A DNA stretch of 50,465 nt from a virus. Location of the stretch: positions 1 through 50,465 of the IMG/VR virus record IMGVR_UViG_3300024429_000003; one strand, 5' to 3'. This document shows positions 6,754 to 15,656 of this stretch, in pieces. The translations under genes were made by a program, and so were the position numbers. Below the pieces are notes generated by a model, which worked only from the letters and a program-made list of their open reading frames with translations, ran no database searches and was not told the DNA's origin. Every line of letters starts with the position of its first letter. Within the stretch, counting starts at the first letter, position 1.

Positions 6754-6933
6754 ATGATTACATGCGCGGAAATCACAAAAGACGACACTAATGAGAAAGA
6801 CCCGCAATATTTTCTTACTGTGAAATCTATCAGGCTTCAAAAAAGCTGGAAAGTTAATCTAAATTTAATTCCGGACCCGGCGCAAAGAGAAATATTTTTG
6901 TCCTGGGCGGAAGAAACCTGGGAGGTAATGTAA
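6754..6933 (+). CDS. Unknown small protein (59 aa)
   Basis: Begins after AGAAGG and ends in a TAATG overlap with the next gene, which strongly suggests it is real. The product is a mixed alpha/beta sequence with a SWKVNLNLIPDPAQREIF segment. No family recognised. Confidence 0.65.
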   Translation: MITCAEITKDDTNEKDPQYFLTVKSIRLQKSWKVNLNLIPDPAQREIFLSWAEETWEVM

Positions 6934-7505
6934 TGTATGAACCGGCTGATATTATTGATGAAGGAATTAATAAAGCATTACAGGTAAGTCAGATGTTTGA
7001 AGATAAAGAATCTAAGGCCAATATCTTGGAATTAGCGCAAACCCTGAAGTTGAAAAATGACAGGCAAACGGCTTTAGAGGCGGAAGCTAAGACCCTTAAA
7101 TCCGAACTGGCAAAAGAAGGCGAGCAACTGTACTCGCTGATGATTGAAGCGAATATGCCGTCAGTGGGGATAGAAAATAAAACCTTAGCCCCTAAGCTTT
7201 ACCGGACTGCGTCTATTCCGACGCATATGAGAGAAGAGGGGCACGAACAGTTAAGGAAAACAGGTAAAGAGGCTTTTATTGAAGAGAAGACGAACGCTCA
7301 GACTATTGGCGCCGATTTCCGTCAAATGGTTGAAACAGGCGAAGCAATCAAAGAAGAAATCGACGGTGAAAAGGTATGGGTTTATGCTGACGGGCCGTTA
7401 AAAGGGAAACAAATTGCCTTTTCTATCACCGAGAAGAAGCAAATAGGAATAACAAGTATTTCAGCTAAAAAGAAAGGCAAAATGAAGGAGATGAGGGGGA
7501 TATGA
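6933..7505 (+). CDS. Coiled-coil early protein (190 aa), Gp157-like in layout
   Basis: Residues ~25-75 form a heptad-like coiled coil (LEAEAKTLKSELAKEGEQLY), followed by NMPSVGIENKTLAPKLYRTA, a beta-rich half and a lysine-rich tail. This resembles the organisation of siphophage Gp157-type early proteins, which sit beside recombination genes, but the match is by layout only. It has TAATG and ATGA overlaps with both neighbours. Confidence 0.6.
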   Translation: MYEPADIIDEGINKALQVSQMFEDKESKANILELAQTLKLKNDRQTALEAEAKTLKSELAKEGEQLYSLMIEANMPSVGIENKTLAPKLYRTASIPTHMREEGHEQLRKTGKEAFIEEKTNAQTIGADFRQMVETGEAIKEEIDGEKVWVYADGPLKGKQIAFSITEKKQIGITSISAKKKGKMKEMRGI

Positions 7506-7732
7506 TAATCCATAACTGGACTGAAATAAATCTTCCATGGGGAAGAGAATACAGCGAAAAAGATTCATTTTGTAAACAACAGCTAAATAAAGCAGGGACT
7601 TTAATTGAATTAAAATCGGGAGACGTTTTATTAATCGGAGACATAAATGAATTAAGCGGTATCTGTGATGGTTGTACCGCTATCTTAGAAGATACAATTA
7701 TTAAACGATATAAAATTATTTGGAAAAAATGA
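7502..7732 (+). CDS. Unknown small protein (76 aa)
   Basis: Overlaps the previous gene by ATGA. The sequence is beta-rich, with TLIELKSGDVLLIGDINELSG and a GICDGC segment. No family recognised; conserved operon position supports expression. Confidence 0.6.
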   Translation: MIIHNWTEINLPWGREYSEKDSFCKQQLNKAGTLIELKSGDVLLIGDINELSGICDGCTAILEDTIIKRYKIIWKK

Positions 7733-7748
7733 AGGAAATGAGTGAGAG

Positions 7749-7856
7749 ATGATCCAAGCTGTTTATGAAGCCATAGGAGGTGTTATTTTCGGCATATGGA
7801 TAGCAGAAGGATGGATAATTTTCAAAAATCATTTTAAAAATAAGAAAGGAAAATAA
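7749..7856 (+). CDS. Possible small membrane protein (35 aa)
   Basis: A 35-codon frame ending 1 bp before the ATPase gene. Residues ~5-25 (YEAIGGVIFGIWIAEGWIIF) form one predicted membrane helix, followed by a basic tail, giving an N-out/C-in small membrane protein. It could be a holin-like or signalling peptide. Confidence 0.45.
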   Translation: MIQAVYEAIGGVIFGIWIAEGWIIFKNHFKNKKGK

Positions 7857-7857
7857 A

Positions 7858-9408
7858 ATGTCATCACTATTATTACAGAAAACTAAAATTATTAATGTCG
7901 GGCCAATCAAAAACATTGAGCTGATTTTCAATGGCCCGGGGGTCTATACCATTTCCGGGAAGAACGATGTAGGTAAAACTACTGCCTTACAAGCTATTGC
8001 AATATTATTACAACCCTTTCCAAGAAAAGGAGAAAACCCTCTGAAAAACGGCGAAAAATCAGGTGAAGTCATTGCCTGGCTGGGAGATTCCGGCAACGGT
8101 TTAGAGGTGCAAGATAATCCGACGCCTGAAATCCACAAATATAAACTTTCCCGCAGATTTACGCCTGATAGTATATCGAAGGATAAAAACAACGTAGATG
8201 TATTGGTAAAAGGAGTTGGCTCCGTCGTTTGTGAATATGTAGGAAATGATTTCAAAGGAAAAATACCTCCAAAGGATGTATTGAATAGTTTTATTGCTGA
8301 TTTGGGATCATTTGATCCGTGGGCTTTTATAAAACTGGATGACAAAGACCAGATGGCGGCGGCTTTAACAGTAGTAAAAATTTCGCTCGATCGACAAAAA
8401 CTGGCTGAGATTGCAGGACTTGACCCTGAAAGAAATGCCTGGATCTGGCCGGACAGTGATCTGGACTGTATGGATCAACTATCAAATAAGCTATATGTAT
8501 GCAGGCAGGAGACGAACCGGTATCTTGAACGAGCTAAGGCTGTTTTTGCTGACATTGTGATCCCGGAAGACCGCAAAGATACAAAAGCCGTAAAACTTGT
8601 AGAGTTGCTGGCTGAAAAGCAGATATTAGATGAAAAGAAGGAAATTAATGATGCAAAACATATAAAACTTATTGATTTGAAGGTTGATAAGGATGATAAG
8701 CTTCGTGAGTTTGAAAATTGCACAAAACAACAGGTAACAAATATCGACACCATAGACAATCAGATAGCAGTTCTACATAAGCAAATCAATATGCTCAAAG
8801 AAGAAAAAATAATCCAGATTAATGCCGGGAACGTTGGACGTGAGAATCTGAAAAAACAAATTAAAAATATCAACAGCGATATCGATTTTCAACAAAAAAC
8901 TGTTGATGCTCTTATCCCCGTTGATTACACCGAGATCGACTCCAGGATTTCCAAAGCCGACGAGACAAACGTCTGGGCCGCGAAGGTGGAAGATAAAAAG
9001 ATCAAAGAAGCTGAAGTCGATAAACTTTCCAAAGGAAGCATTGATTTTACTCTGAAAATGCAGAAAATTACCGAGTACAAAAGAGAACTCCTCTCTCAAA
9101 CAAAATTTCCCTGCGAGGGAATGTCCTTCGCTGACGGAAAAGTAACCATGAAAAATAAAGACGGTATAGATATTCCCCTCCGGTCCCATGGCGGCAAAAC
9201 TCAACTTTTTGCCGCATTTGAAATATTAAGAGCGCAGAACCCGAAGCTTAAGGTTGTTCTTTCGTTCAGTGAAACACAAATTGATGAAGAAAACACAGCA
9301 GTTTTAGATAAATTAGTCAAAAAATACGGGTTCCAGTTCTTACGCTGCCAGGTGGCTGAGGTCGCAGAGGACGGAATGTTTTTTATTGAAAATGGTGTAA
9401 TGGGGTAA
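7858..9408 (+). CDS. RecF/SbcC-like AAA ATPase (516 aa)
   Basis: An SMC/RecF-type ATPase. Walker A is SGKNDVGKTT (residues 33-42) after a beta-rich start. The central part (~240-400) is a charged coiled coil. The C-terminal lobe has RSHGGKTQLFAAF, where an ABC signature would be expected, and VVLSFSETQID in the Walker B position; the usual DE pair is not obvious, so ATP hydrolysis could be altered. Such phage proteins are found beside recombination and single-strand-binding genes and probably handle DNA ends. It ends in a TAATG overlap. Confidence 0.8.
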   Translation: MSSLLLQKTKIINVGPIKNIELIFNGPGVYTISGKNDVGKTTALQAIAILLQPFPRKGENPLKNGEKSGEVIAWLGDSGNGLEVQDNPTPEIHKYKLSRRFTPDSISKDKNNVDVLVKGVGSVVCEYVGNDFKGKIPPKDVLNSFIADLGSFDPWAFIKLDDKDQMAAALTVVKISLDRQKLAEIAGLDPERNAWIWPDSDLDCMDQLSNKLYVCRQETNRYLERAKAVFADIVIPEDRKDTKAVKLVELLAEKQILDEKKEINDAKHIKLIDLKVDKDDKLREFENCTKQQVTNIDTIDNQIAVLHKQINMLKEEKIIQINAGNVGRENLKKQIKNINSDIDFQQKTVDALIPVDYTEIDSRISKADETNVWAAKVEDKKIKEAEVDKLSKGSIDFTLKMQKITEYKRELLSQTKFPCEGMSFADGKVTMKNKDGIDIPLRSHGGKTQLFAAFEILRAQNPKLKVVLSFSETQIDEENTAVLDKLVKKYGFQFLRCQVAEVAEDGMFFIENGVMG

Positions 9409-9668
9409 TGAATACTATTATTGTTGATCTTTTCAAAGCTGATCTTTTAGAAAAGGAAGAAATTCCTGATGTATATATACATATTACAGATAGACTTCCT
9501 GAATTTAAAGGAAAAGACTGTTTCAAAAATGCTGAAGAGCTTTATGAGAAAGAAGCTGAAAGATTAGAAGATATTCTTCAAAAATGTTTACCACAAGGAG
9601 TAAAGGACAGACTATTAATAAAATTGATGAAACGTAAAGTTTCATTGTATAGAGGAATAACATCATGA
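9408..9668 (+). CDS. Unknown acidic protein (86 aa)
   Basis: Starts in the TAATG overlap with the ATPase and ends in an ATGA overlap with the next gene. Helical and acidic (ELYEKEAERLEDILQK), no recognised motif. Probably a partner of one of its translational neighbours. Confidence 0.6.
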   Translation: MNTIIVDLFKADLLEKEEIPDVYIHITDRLPEFKGKDCFKNAEELYEKEAERLEDILQKCLPQGVKDRLLIKLMKRKVSLYRGITS

Positions 9669-10732
9669 ATGAGCCAATAATAGCCCATATAGATTATGCC
9701 CCTGCACCGGGATGCTCTAATTCTGATACTTATGGGGAAATATGTGTCAAATGTAACCAATGCGGCAGGTTCAATGAGCCTACCCAAAAAAAAGGAGAAA
9801 TAATTATGTGTAATACAGCATTAGCGGAAGAAGCAAAAGAGCAGTCAGCGAGTTCACAACCATCCGGGGGTCAACCTCTAAAAGGTCAGTTAGCGAGTCC
9901 ACAACCCCCCGAGGGTCAACCTCTTCATCAAAGAACAACAAATGAAAAAGCATTAGCACAAACATTACCACAAGAGGCAAAAGATCAATTAGCGGCAGCA
10001 ATACAAGGGAATCAGGAAATAGTAAAGCAACCGCAACAAGCTTTATCTGTACCGGAAGCGAAGAAAGCAATTCTTGATTTATTCAAGGATAAAGCGCCGG
10101 CAATTGAACAGCTTCCTAAGATTAAAATTATTCATGAGGCGCAAATGTTCCAAATGCCGGGGGAGCTGGCAGTAAAAGAGATTCGCGGATGCATTATCGA
10201 TCAGTACAAATGTAATGCATATTGGGAAAAAAGGGAAAATGAGGACGAAATTTCTCCTCCTCTATGCAAGTCTTACGATAGTATCAAGCCGGCAATCACA
10301 AGTCAAAAAATTCAGTGTGAAAAGGGCTGTGCTTTATGCCCGATGAATCAGTTTCAGAAAGATGAAGAGGAAAATTGGTTTAAAATGTGTAAAAATATGC
10401 GGCGTTTATTTTTGATGGTTGGTGATTTTCAGCTTCCTTTGCAGTTATCCTGCCCGCCGAAAAGTATTCCAGCCTTCAGCGATTTTTCTACAGACATAAT
10501 GGGCGCAGGTTGGCCGTATCAGGCGGGGAATGTGAAGTTGACTTTGGATAGGGAAACTAAAGGGAAAGCGGTATATTCAATTCTGAAGATAGCTACGACG
10601 AGTATCGAACAAGATATTGAGGCATGCCGTAAGCGCCTTCAGGTAGCCGATCAATTTGAAACTATTATCCATGAACAGGATATAACTTTCGATGATTACA
10701 TCCCAAACATTACAGGAGACAGTAATGAATAG
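9665..10732 (+). CDS. Cysteine-motif phage replication/recombination protein (355 aa)
   Basis: The body (from about residue 155) matches a family common in phage early regions: PKIKIIHEAQMFQMPG, CNAYWE, then KGCALCPMNQ and a MCKNMRRLFLM segment. The cysteines look metal-binding. The family is often next to recombination genes, and a single-strand-binding role is plausible but unproven. Residues ~30-40 hold a separate CVKCNQCG ribbon. Around 55-115 there is a Pro/Gln/Ser-rich linker with two near-repeats. An ATG at 9806 with AAAGGAGAAA upstream is a good alternative start, removing the ribbon. Confidence 0.7.
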   Translation: MNEPIIAHIDYAPAPGCSNSDTYGEICVKCNQCGRFNEPTQKKGEIIMCNTALAEEAKEQSASSQPSGGQPLKGQLASPQPPEGQPLHQRTTNEKALAQTLPQEAKDQLAAAIQGNQEIVKQPQQALSVPEAKKAILDLFKDKAPAIEQLPKIKIIHEAQMFQMPGELAVKEIRGCIIDQYKCNAYWEKRENEDEISPPLCKSYDSIKPAITSQKIQCEKGCALCPMNQFQKDEEENWFKMCKNMRRLFLMVGDFQLPLQLSCPPKSIPAFSDFSTDIMGAGWPYQAGNVKLTLDRETKGKAVYSILKIATTSIEQDIEACRKRLQVADQFETIIHEQDITFDDYIPNITGDSNE

Positions 10733-11306
10733 AGAACAAATCAAAAATGAAATACAAAAATTATGGGATACTGTTGAACGTATGGGAGTTAGCGATCTTT
10801 ATGCATTTCTTGAAGATTCCGATTTCTTTGAAGCTCCTTGCTCCACTGAATATCATCTCTGTTATCCGGGCGGGTTAGCCGAACATTCTCTGAATGTTTT
10901 TAATCTGCTGAAAGAGAAGACACAGAGATACAATTGTGGAGGTGTATCTAATGACACGATGATTATATGCGCTCTCGGTCATGATCTGTGCAAAGTTAAT
11001 TTCTATGCCAAGGGAACAAAAAACGTCAAAGAAGATGGCCGATGGATCACAAAAGAAGTCTATAAGGTCAATGATCAATTCCCTATAGGGCATGGTGAAA
11101 AATCGGTGTCCATCCTGCAAGATTATATAAGTTTGACTGAAGAAGAGAAGTTGGCTATTCGTTGGCATATGGTAAGTTTTGACCCGGGGATACATTTTAA
11201 TTATCCTTCCGGATTTCCCTTTAGGACGGCAACCAATAAGTACCCTTTAGTAACTCTTCTCTTTACCGCAGATTATGAAGCAAGTCAGATTATCGAAGCT
11301 AAGTAA
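10725..11306 (+). CDS. HD-domain phosphohydrolase (193 aa)
   Basis: HD superfamily metal-dependent hydrolase. The first metal-ligand region is GGLAEHSLNVFNLL (His ~51), the HD pair is in LGHDLCK (~84-85), and further histidines occur in GHGEKSV and IRWHMV. Phage members may act on nucleotides. The ATG at 10725 with AGGAGACAGTA upstream is chosen; an in-frame start 33 nt earlier lies deeper inside the previous gene. It is the last gene before the tRNA-like element. Confidence 0.85.
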   Translation: MNREQIKNEIQKLWDTVERMGVSDLYAFLEDSDFFEAPCSTEYHLCYPGGLAEHSLNVFNLLKEKTQRYNCGGVSNDTMIICALGHDLCKVNFYAKGTKNVKEDGRWITKEVYKVNDQFPIGHGEKSVSILQDYISLTEEEKLAIRWHMVSFDPGIHFNYPSGFPFRTATNKYPLVTLLFTADYEASQIIEAK

Positions 11307-11313
11307 ATCACAT

Positions 11314-11453
11314 GGCAGGGTGGCGCAAAAGGTAACGCAAAGCCGGTAACGTGCCGGAGGTCCTGTTGCGGAAGTGGCTCCTGAAAAATGGTGATCCATG
11401 AATTGACATGGTCATACGGGCAAACTGGGGGGTGCAAATCCCCTGCCCTGCCA
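11314..11453 (+). tRNA. tRNA-like element, atypical (140 nt)
   Basis: The ends look like a tRNA: GGCAGGG (11314-11320) pairs with CCCTGCC (11446-11452) followed by A, extendable to 8 bp with a T-G pair. A GCG...CGC D-arm encloses AAAAGGTAA. A T-arm of GGGGG/CCCCT encloses the seven-base loop TGCAAAT. In between, CCGG-TAACGTG-CCGG could be an anticodon arm, but there is no T at position 33, and about 60 extra bases (with GATCCATG/CATGGTC pairing) precede the T-arm. It is therefore not a normal tRNA; it could be decayed, a tRNA mimic or an RNA of another class. Confidence 0.45.
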
Positions 11454-11512
11454 AACCACAGCATGTAGTAACGCTTTTTTTGGCCAGTTCCATATATAAT
11501 ATTTTAACCTAA

Positions 11513-11566
11513 TTTAATAAGAGGGGAAATTTTATTATGTTTAATAAGAGGGGAAATTTTATTATG
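11513..11566 (+). repeat. Perfect 27-bp tandem duplication of a translation start
   Basis: Positions 11513-11539 and 11540-11566 are identical. Each copy contains a TAAGAGGGG ribosome site and ends in ATG. Because 27 is a multiple of three the two starts are in frame, so the next gene has two complete initiation sites. Confidence 0.9.
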
Positions 11567-12058
11567 GGAACCAGACCGTTTGGCTCTGCCGATCCTGATG
11601 ATCTTCATCCGGAAAATAATAGAACAGAAGTACCCCAAAGTGATAATACTTTAGACAATGAGGATACAAAGAATATTTTAGACAGTATTAATTCAGAGAT
11701 CGAAGCCATGAAGGAAGAAAACGCAAAGCTGATGGGAACGATTACCAGGCTTAGGGGTGAGAACCTGGATTCAGGTAAGCAGATTAAAGAACAACTTGGA
11801 TTGATTCAAATACAGTTCAATTTAGGACCAAAGGATGATGAGGGAAATTTTGAAATTTTGTTCAATAAAGTTATTGAAAACATTCCCCCCCTTAAAGCCA
11901 AAGACATCCTCGGCTACGGAGTGTTCCGTAAAAAGATTTTAGGTCTCACCGGCCGGTTATTGCCTGATGTTGATAAGACGGGTTGGGAGCTTTTCCTGCA
12001 GGAGAATATTCAGGTATGGATAAAAAGTTTCAAGATCAAAGACGACAAAGAAAATTGA
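11564..12058 (+). CDS. Unknown protein with coiled coil (164 or 173 aa)
   Basis: Starting at the second ATG gives 164 residues; the first ATG (11537) gives 173, adding MFNKRGNFI. The N-terminus is acidic and disordered, residues ~30-80 (from 11564) form a coiled coil (EAMKEENAKLMGTITRLRGE), and the C-terminal part is a small alpha/beta region. No family recognised. It overlaps the next gene. Confidence 0.7.
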   Translation: MGTRPFGSADPDDLHPENNRTEVPQSDNTLDNEDTKNILDSINSEIEAMKEENAKLMGTITRLRGENLDSGKQIKEQLGLIQIQFNLGPKDDEGNFEILFNKVIENIPPLKAKDILGYGVFRKKILGLTGRLLPDVDKTGWELFLQENIQVWIKSFKIKDDKEN

Positions 12059-12306
12059 TCTGGATTATAAATTATCTTGTTGAAGAAGATTTTCCCTCTG
12101 AACATTTAGACGCTATTTCTCATATTATTGGTCTTTTTAACGAAGACAAAGAATCGGAAAGAAGAATATTTGAATTCGCAAACAAACTGTATAAAAAGTA
12201 TGTAGGTGAACGTCCTCAAGTAAAAAAACAAAATTCTGCCAAAAAACTCCTTGGCGAAAATGACCATATGACTGAAGCGGATTATCAAACGTGGGATAAG
12301 CTTTGA
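12016..12306 (+). CDS. Unknown protein (96 aa)
   Basis: The ATG at 12016 (MDKKFQDQRRQRKLIW) is favoured over one further inside the preceding gene because it shortens the overlap. Basic N-terminus, helical middle, lysine-rich tail. Ends in a TTGA overlap with the helicase, so translation is coupled. Confidence 0.65.
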   Translation: MDKKFQDQRRQRKLIWIINYLVEEDFPSEHLDAISHIIGLFNEDKESERRIFEFANKLYKKYVGERPQVKKQNSAKKLLGENDHMTEADYQTWDKL

Positions 12307-13796
12307 ACATATACCGTATCGTCGGCCCGCCAGGGACCGGCAAAACCTACAAAATATTAGAGCTAATTGCTTCGGCCTGTGATAAGTATTCCCCCGAGCA
12401 TATCGGAGCGGTCAGCCACACCAATACAGCAGTGAATACAATGATCGATCGAATTATTCAATCGTCTGATGTAGACCCTAAAGTTATTAAGTGGGTAAAA
12501 ACTGAGCATGGTATGTGTTTCAACCTGCTCTCTCTGGATAAGGAACAGGTAGCGGATAAAAATCTCCGGGAGTGGAATAAGGAATTTCCGCAGTACATGC
12601 TGAAAACAACTTCTCTTGATGAAGACCAGACAAAAAATGAATTGATTGACACTAATGAAGAGATCTGGCAGGCGATACAAATATGCCGTAATAAGATGAC
12701 CCCGGAGGGGTCCTGGCCGGCATATGTGCTGGACTTTTGGAAATGCTGGAAAAATTGGTGTACCGAGATGGGTTATATCGATTTTACTGGCATGTTAGAG
12801 CAAATCCTGCTCATCGGCAGGTGTCCTCCTGTCAAAGTTCTGTTTGTCGATGAAGCGCAGGATTTAACAAAACTCCAGCTTGAAGTGATAATGATGTGGG
12901 CCAAGTCTGTAGAGGTATGCTGCTTAGTCGGTGATGCCGATCAGTGCATTTACAGATTTGCAGGGGCGGAACCCGAAAATTTTCGCAATATATCCTATAA
13001 ATGGGGGGATGTTCTAACTCAAAGTTACCGGGTCCCGCCCACCGTCCATAAAAAAGCTATGGACATTTTGTCTCAAATATACGACAGGGAAAAAATTGAG
13101 TACCGTCCATGCAACACAAACGGCGAAGGGCAAGTAATATACTGCAATGAACCGGATTTTTCCCTCCCGGGTAAGCATATGATCATTGCCCGCTGCAATT
13201 TCAGGGTTGAACACTGGCGGCGAAGATTGGAGTCTGAATATATGCTCTGGGAAAATCCTTGGAGACCGGAAGATAAAATATTGAACATCGAAAAAACAAG
13301 TGAATTTTCGGCGATTAAGACTTATTTAAAATTGGCGCATGGTGAGGATGTCTTTGAGCCAGATCTAAAGAAAATGGCCATAAAAATCCGTGCTGAGGGG
13401 AACATTAAGAGAGGGGAGAAAAAAATCATCGAAGCTAAAATTGTTTCAAAAACAAAAAAAATAGATATCTTTGATTATGCCTCCTGGGGGTTCACTGATA
13501 ATTTTTTAGCGTTTAATAAGTCTCTTGATGAGATCATAAGCTTCAAGACATTAAGCGGAAAATACGCCAAAATTTTGGCTGATATGGACAAATTGGACCA
13601 AGAGGCCGTTATCCTGGGCACCATCCACAGTGTTAAGGGCGGTGAAGCCGACAACGTGTGGATCGATCCCATTAAGACCCGCAGGATTTTACAGGCCGAA
13701 GCGCAGGATCAAAGCGTCCGGGATGATGAACTCCGGATTATGTATGTGGCCATAACCAGGTCGAAAAACACGGTCGGGATTATGGGGAGGAGATGA
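12303..13796 (+). CDS. UvrD/Rep-like superfamily 1 helicase (497 aa)
   Basis: All key SF1A motifs are visible: Walker A GPPGTGKT (residues 8-15), motif II LFVDEAQD (~180-187), motif III LVGDADQCIYRFAGA, motif IV QSYRVP, motif V GTIHSVKGGEAD and motif VI YVAITRSK near the C-terminus. It is shorter than UvrD (~720 aa), as usual in phages. It uses a TTG start in a TTGA overlap. It likely unwinds DNA at the fork or in recombination; a second helicase of a different family is encoded at 4930. Confidence 0.9.
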   Translation: MNIYRIVGPPGTGKTYKILELIASACDKYSPEHIGAVSHTNTAVNTMIDRIIQSSDVDPKVIKWVKTEHGMCFNLLSLDKEQVADKNLREWNKEFPQYMLKTTSLDEDQTKNELIDTNEEIWQAIQICRNKMTPEGSWPAYVLDFWKCWKNWCTEMGYIDFTGMLEQILLIGRCPPVKVLFVDEAQDLTKLQLEVIMMWAKSVEVCCLVGDADQCIYRFAGAEPENFRNISYKWGDVLTQSYRVPPTVHKKAMDILSQIYDREKIEYRPCNTNGEGQVIYCNEPDFSLPGKHMIIARCNFRVEHWRRRLESEYMLWENPWRPEDKILNIEKTSEFSAIKTYLKLAHGEDVFEPDLKKMAIKIRAEGNIKRGEKKIIEAKIVSKTKKIDIFDYASWGFTDNFLAFNKSLDEIISFKTLSGKYAKILADMDKLDQEAVILGTIHSVKGGEADNVWIDPIKTRRILQAEAQDQSVRDDELRIMYVAITRSKNTVGIMGRR

Positions 13797-14212
13797 TGAG
13801 ACAACTTATAATATGCACTATATGTAAAAAAAAATTTATCACAACAGCAAAGAGGCTCCCGAAAAACTGCTGGAAATGCCGGAAAGAAAAAACAAATAAA
13901 GCACAGAAAGAAAAGGCAAATAAAGCACATAGAGAAGATTATAAAAAACATAGAGAAGCAAGATTAAAATATCAAAAAGAATATGATTTAAAACATCGGC
14001 CTCCTAGAAAACCTAGAGAAGCAAGAAAACCTCGTAAAACATATGAAGAAATAAAAGAGCAAATGCGTATTTACAGCAAAGAGTATTATCAAAAAAATAA
14101 AGAAAAAATATCAGAGTATCGACGAAAAAACAGAAAGAATATGAATATATTAAAGTATGAAAAAATATTAATGAATGGGCTGAATATGCCAAACAATATT
14201 ATCAAAAAATAA
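13793..14212 (+). CDS. Zinc-ribbon, Lys/Arg-rich repeat protein (139 aa)
   Basis: Residues ~7-30 form a CTICKKKF...CWKCRKEK zinc ribbon. The rest is extremely basic with repeating Tyr/Lys/Arg units (KYQKEYDLKH, YYQKNKEKISEYRRKN) that resemble the repeated tails of phage HNH-like and DNA-binding proteins. No catalytic HNH residues were found. ATGA overlap with the helicase. Confidence 0.65.
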   Translation: MMRQLIICTICKKKFITTAKRLPKNCWKCRKEKTNKAQKEKANKAHREDYKKHREARLKYQKEYDLKHRPPRKPREARKPRKTYEEIKEQMRIYSKEYYQKNKEKISEYRRKNRKNMNILKYEKILMNGLNMPNNIIKK

Positions 14213-14276
14213 AAGAAAAAATATTAATTCGACTAAAAAAATAAAAAATCTTATTTCAGGTTAAAGGGGGGAGATT

Positions 14277-15656
14277 ATGGATTTAGTAGATTATGCAATA
14301 GCTTACAGAGCCCTCGGGTGGCCGGTTATTCCCCTGCATCATATTATGGCGGACGGGTATTGCTCTTGTGGCAAAGGCGATAAGTGCGATTCGAAGAACC
14401 GCGGCAAACATCCGACAATTAAGACCTGGACGCCGTATCAAAAAGAATTGCCGAGCGAAGAAAGGATCAGATATTGGTTTACTGATCGGCATAAGAATAT
14501 CGCTGTCGTTACAGGCAAATTATCTAAGCTCTTGGTTACAGACTACGACGGCCTGAAAGCACAAGGAATATATCAGAGGATCATAGGAGACCGGATTAAT
14601 ACCATCAGACAAAAGACCGGTGGCGGTCCTGACAGAGAGCAGGATTTTTATATCCGGCCGGAAGGTATGCATATAAAAAACGCAACGGATTTATTCGGCG
14701 AAGGTTCCGGGGTCGATATCAGGGCAGAAGGCGGGTACGTAGTTGTTCCTCCATCAATTACCAAAAATCAATATAAATGGATTATTGACCCCGTTGAAAT
14801 GGGTCTTAATGATCTCCTTCAAGCGCCGAAAGAGCTACTGCAGTTCCTTATTGATTCAGGCAAGAAAACAATAAAGGAACAAAAAAACGAACCCGACTGG
14901 CAAAATAAATTATTAGCCGGCGTATGTGAGGGCGGAAGAAATGCGGCAGCCGCCAGGCTTTTTGGGTGGTGGCTGCTTATATGGAAAAATAAGCAGGCGG
15001 CTTTTGATCGCCTATATGGGTGGAATCAAAGAAATATTCCTCCATTGACTGACGCAGAATTAAGAAAAGTTGCAGACAGCATATCGGGCCGGGAGGGAAT
15101 TACGTGTTTGAAAGCCTGCGCTGATTTCTCCTTTGAAAAAGTCGTAATCAGAGATGCTGTAGATGGTCACGGGGACGCTATTTTTTATTTTGACAAGGGG
15201 AAAAAATGTGTCATCACCGGCAAAGAAGCTATTTCATACAGATTATTAAGAAGCTCTGTCTTTAATGCGAGTGGAGAATATTTAATGCCGGTAACTGAAA
15301 AAGTTATAGCGCCGATAATGCAAAAAGTTTTCGCTGAGGCAGAGCATATTGAAAAGCCATTAGAGTATAGCGCCTATTCTATTATAAGACACGTGATAGA
15401 ACGACGGATTGATGATATTACTCATAGCGCCCTTGAAATGGTCGAAAAATCGATTGTTGTGCACGAAGGATATATTTACGTCAGCATGTATACAATCATC
15501 CAGCAGGTGGACAATATCTCCAAGAAAATAAGCCAGGCAGAGATTGTTGACGCATTGATATTTTTCGGATTCACAAAAAAAGTTATCCGGACAGAAAAAA
15601 AACAATTACGGGTTTGGATCTGTGAGTTCGATAAATTCAAAAATATAATTTTGTGA
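14277..15656 (+). CDS. Bifunctional DNA primase-polymerase (459 aa)
   Basis: The N-terminal ~200 residues fit the Prim-Pol domain: AYRALGWPVIPL, GKHPTIKTW, the metal-binding VTDYDG (~86-91) and SGVDIRAEGGYVVVPPS. A PriCT-like helical region follows (CEGGRNAAAARLFGWWL). No helicase domain is fused, so a separate helicase must serve it. GGGGGGAG lies upstream of the ATG. The stop codon is inside the first iteron of the putative origin, tying this gene to replication start. Confidence 0.85.
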   Translation: MDLVDYAIAYRALGWPVIPLHHIMADGYCSCGKGDKCDSKNRGKHPTIKTWTPYQKELPSEERIRYWFTDRHKNIAVVTGKLSKLLVTDYDGLKAQGIYQRIIGDRINTIRQKTGGGPDREQDFYIRPEGMHIKNATDLFGEGSGVDIRAEGGYVVVPPSITKNQYKWIIDPVEMGLNDLLQAPKELLQFLIDSGKKTIKEQKNEPDWQNKLLAGVCEGGRNAAAARLFGWWLLIWKNKQAAFDRLYGWNQRNIPPLTDAELRKVADSISGREGITCLKACADFSFEKVVIRDAVDGHGDAIFYFDKGKKCVITGKEAISYRLLRSSVFNASGEYLMPVTEKVIAPIMQKVFAEAEHIEKPLEYSAYSIIRHVIERRIDDITHSALEMVEKSIVVHEGYIYVSMYTIIQQVDNISKKISQAEIVDALIFFGFTKKVIRTEKKQLRVWICEFDKFKNIIL

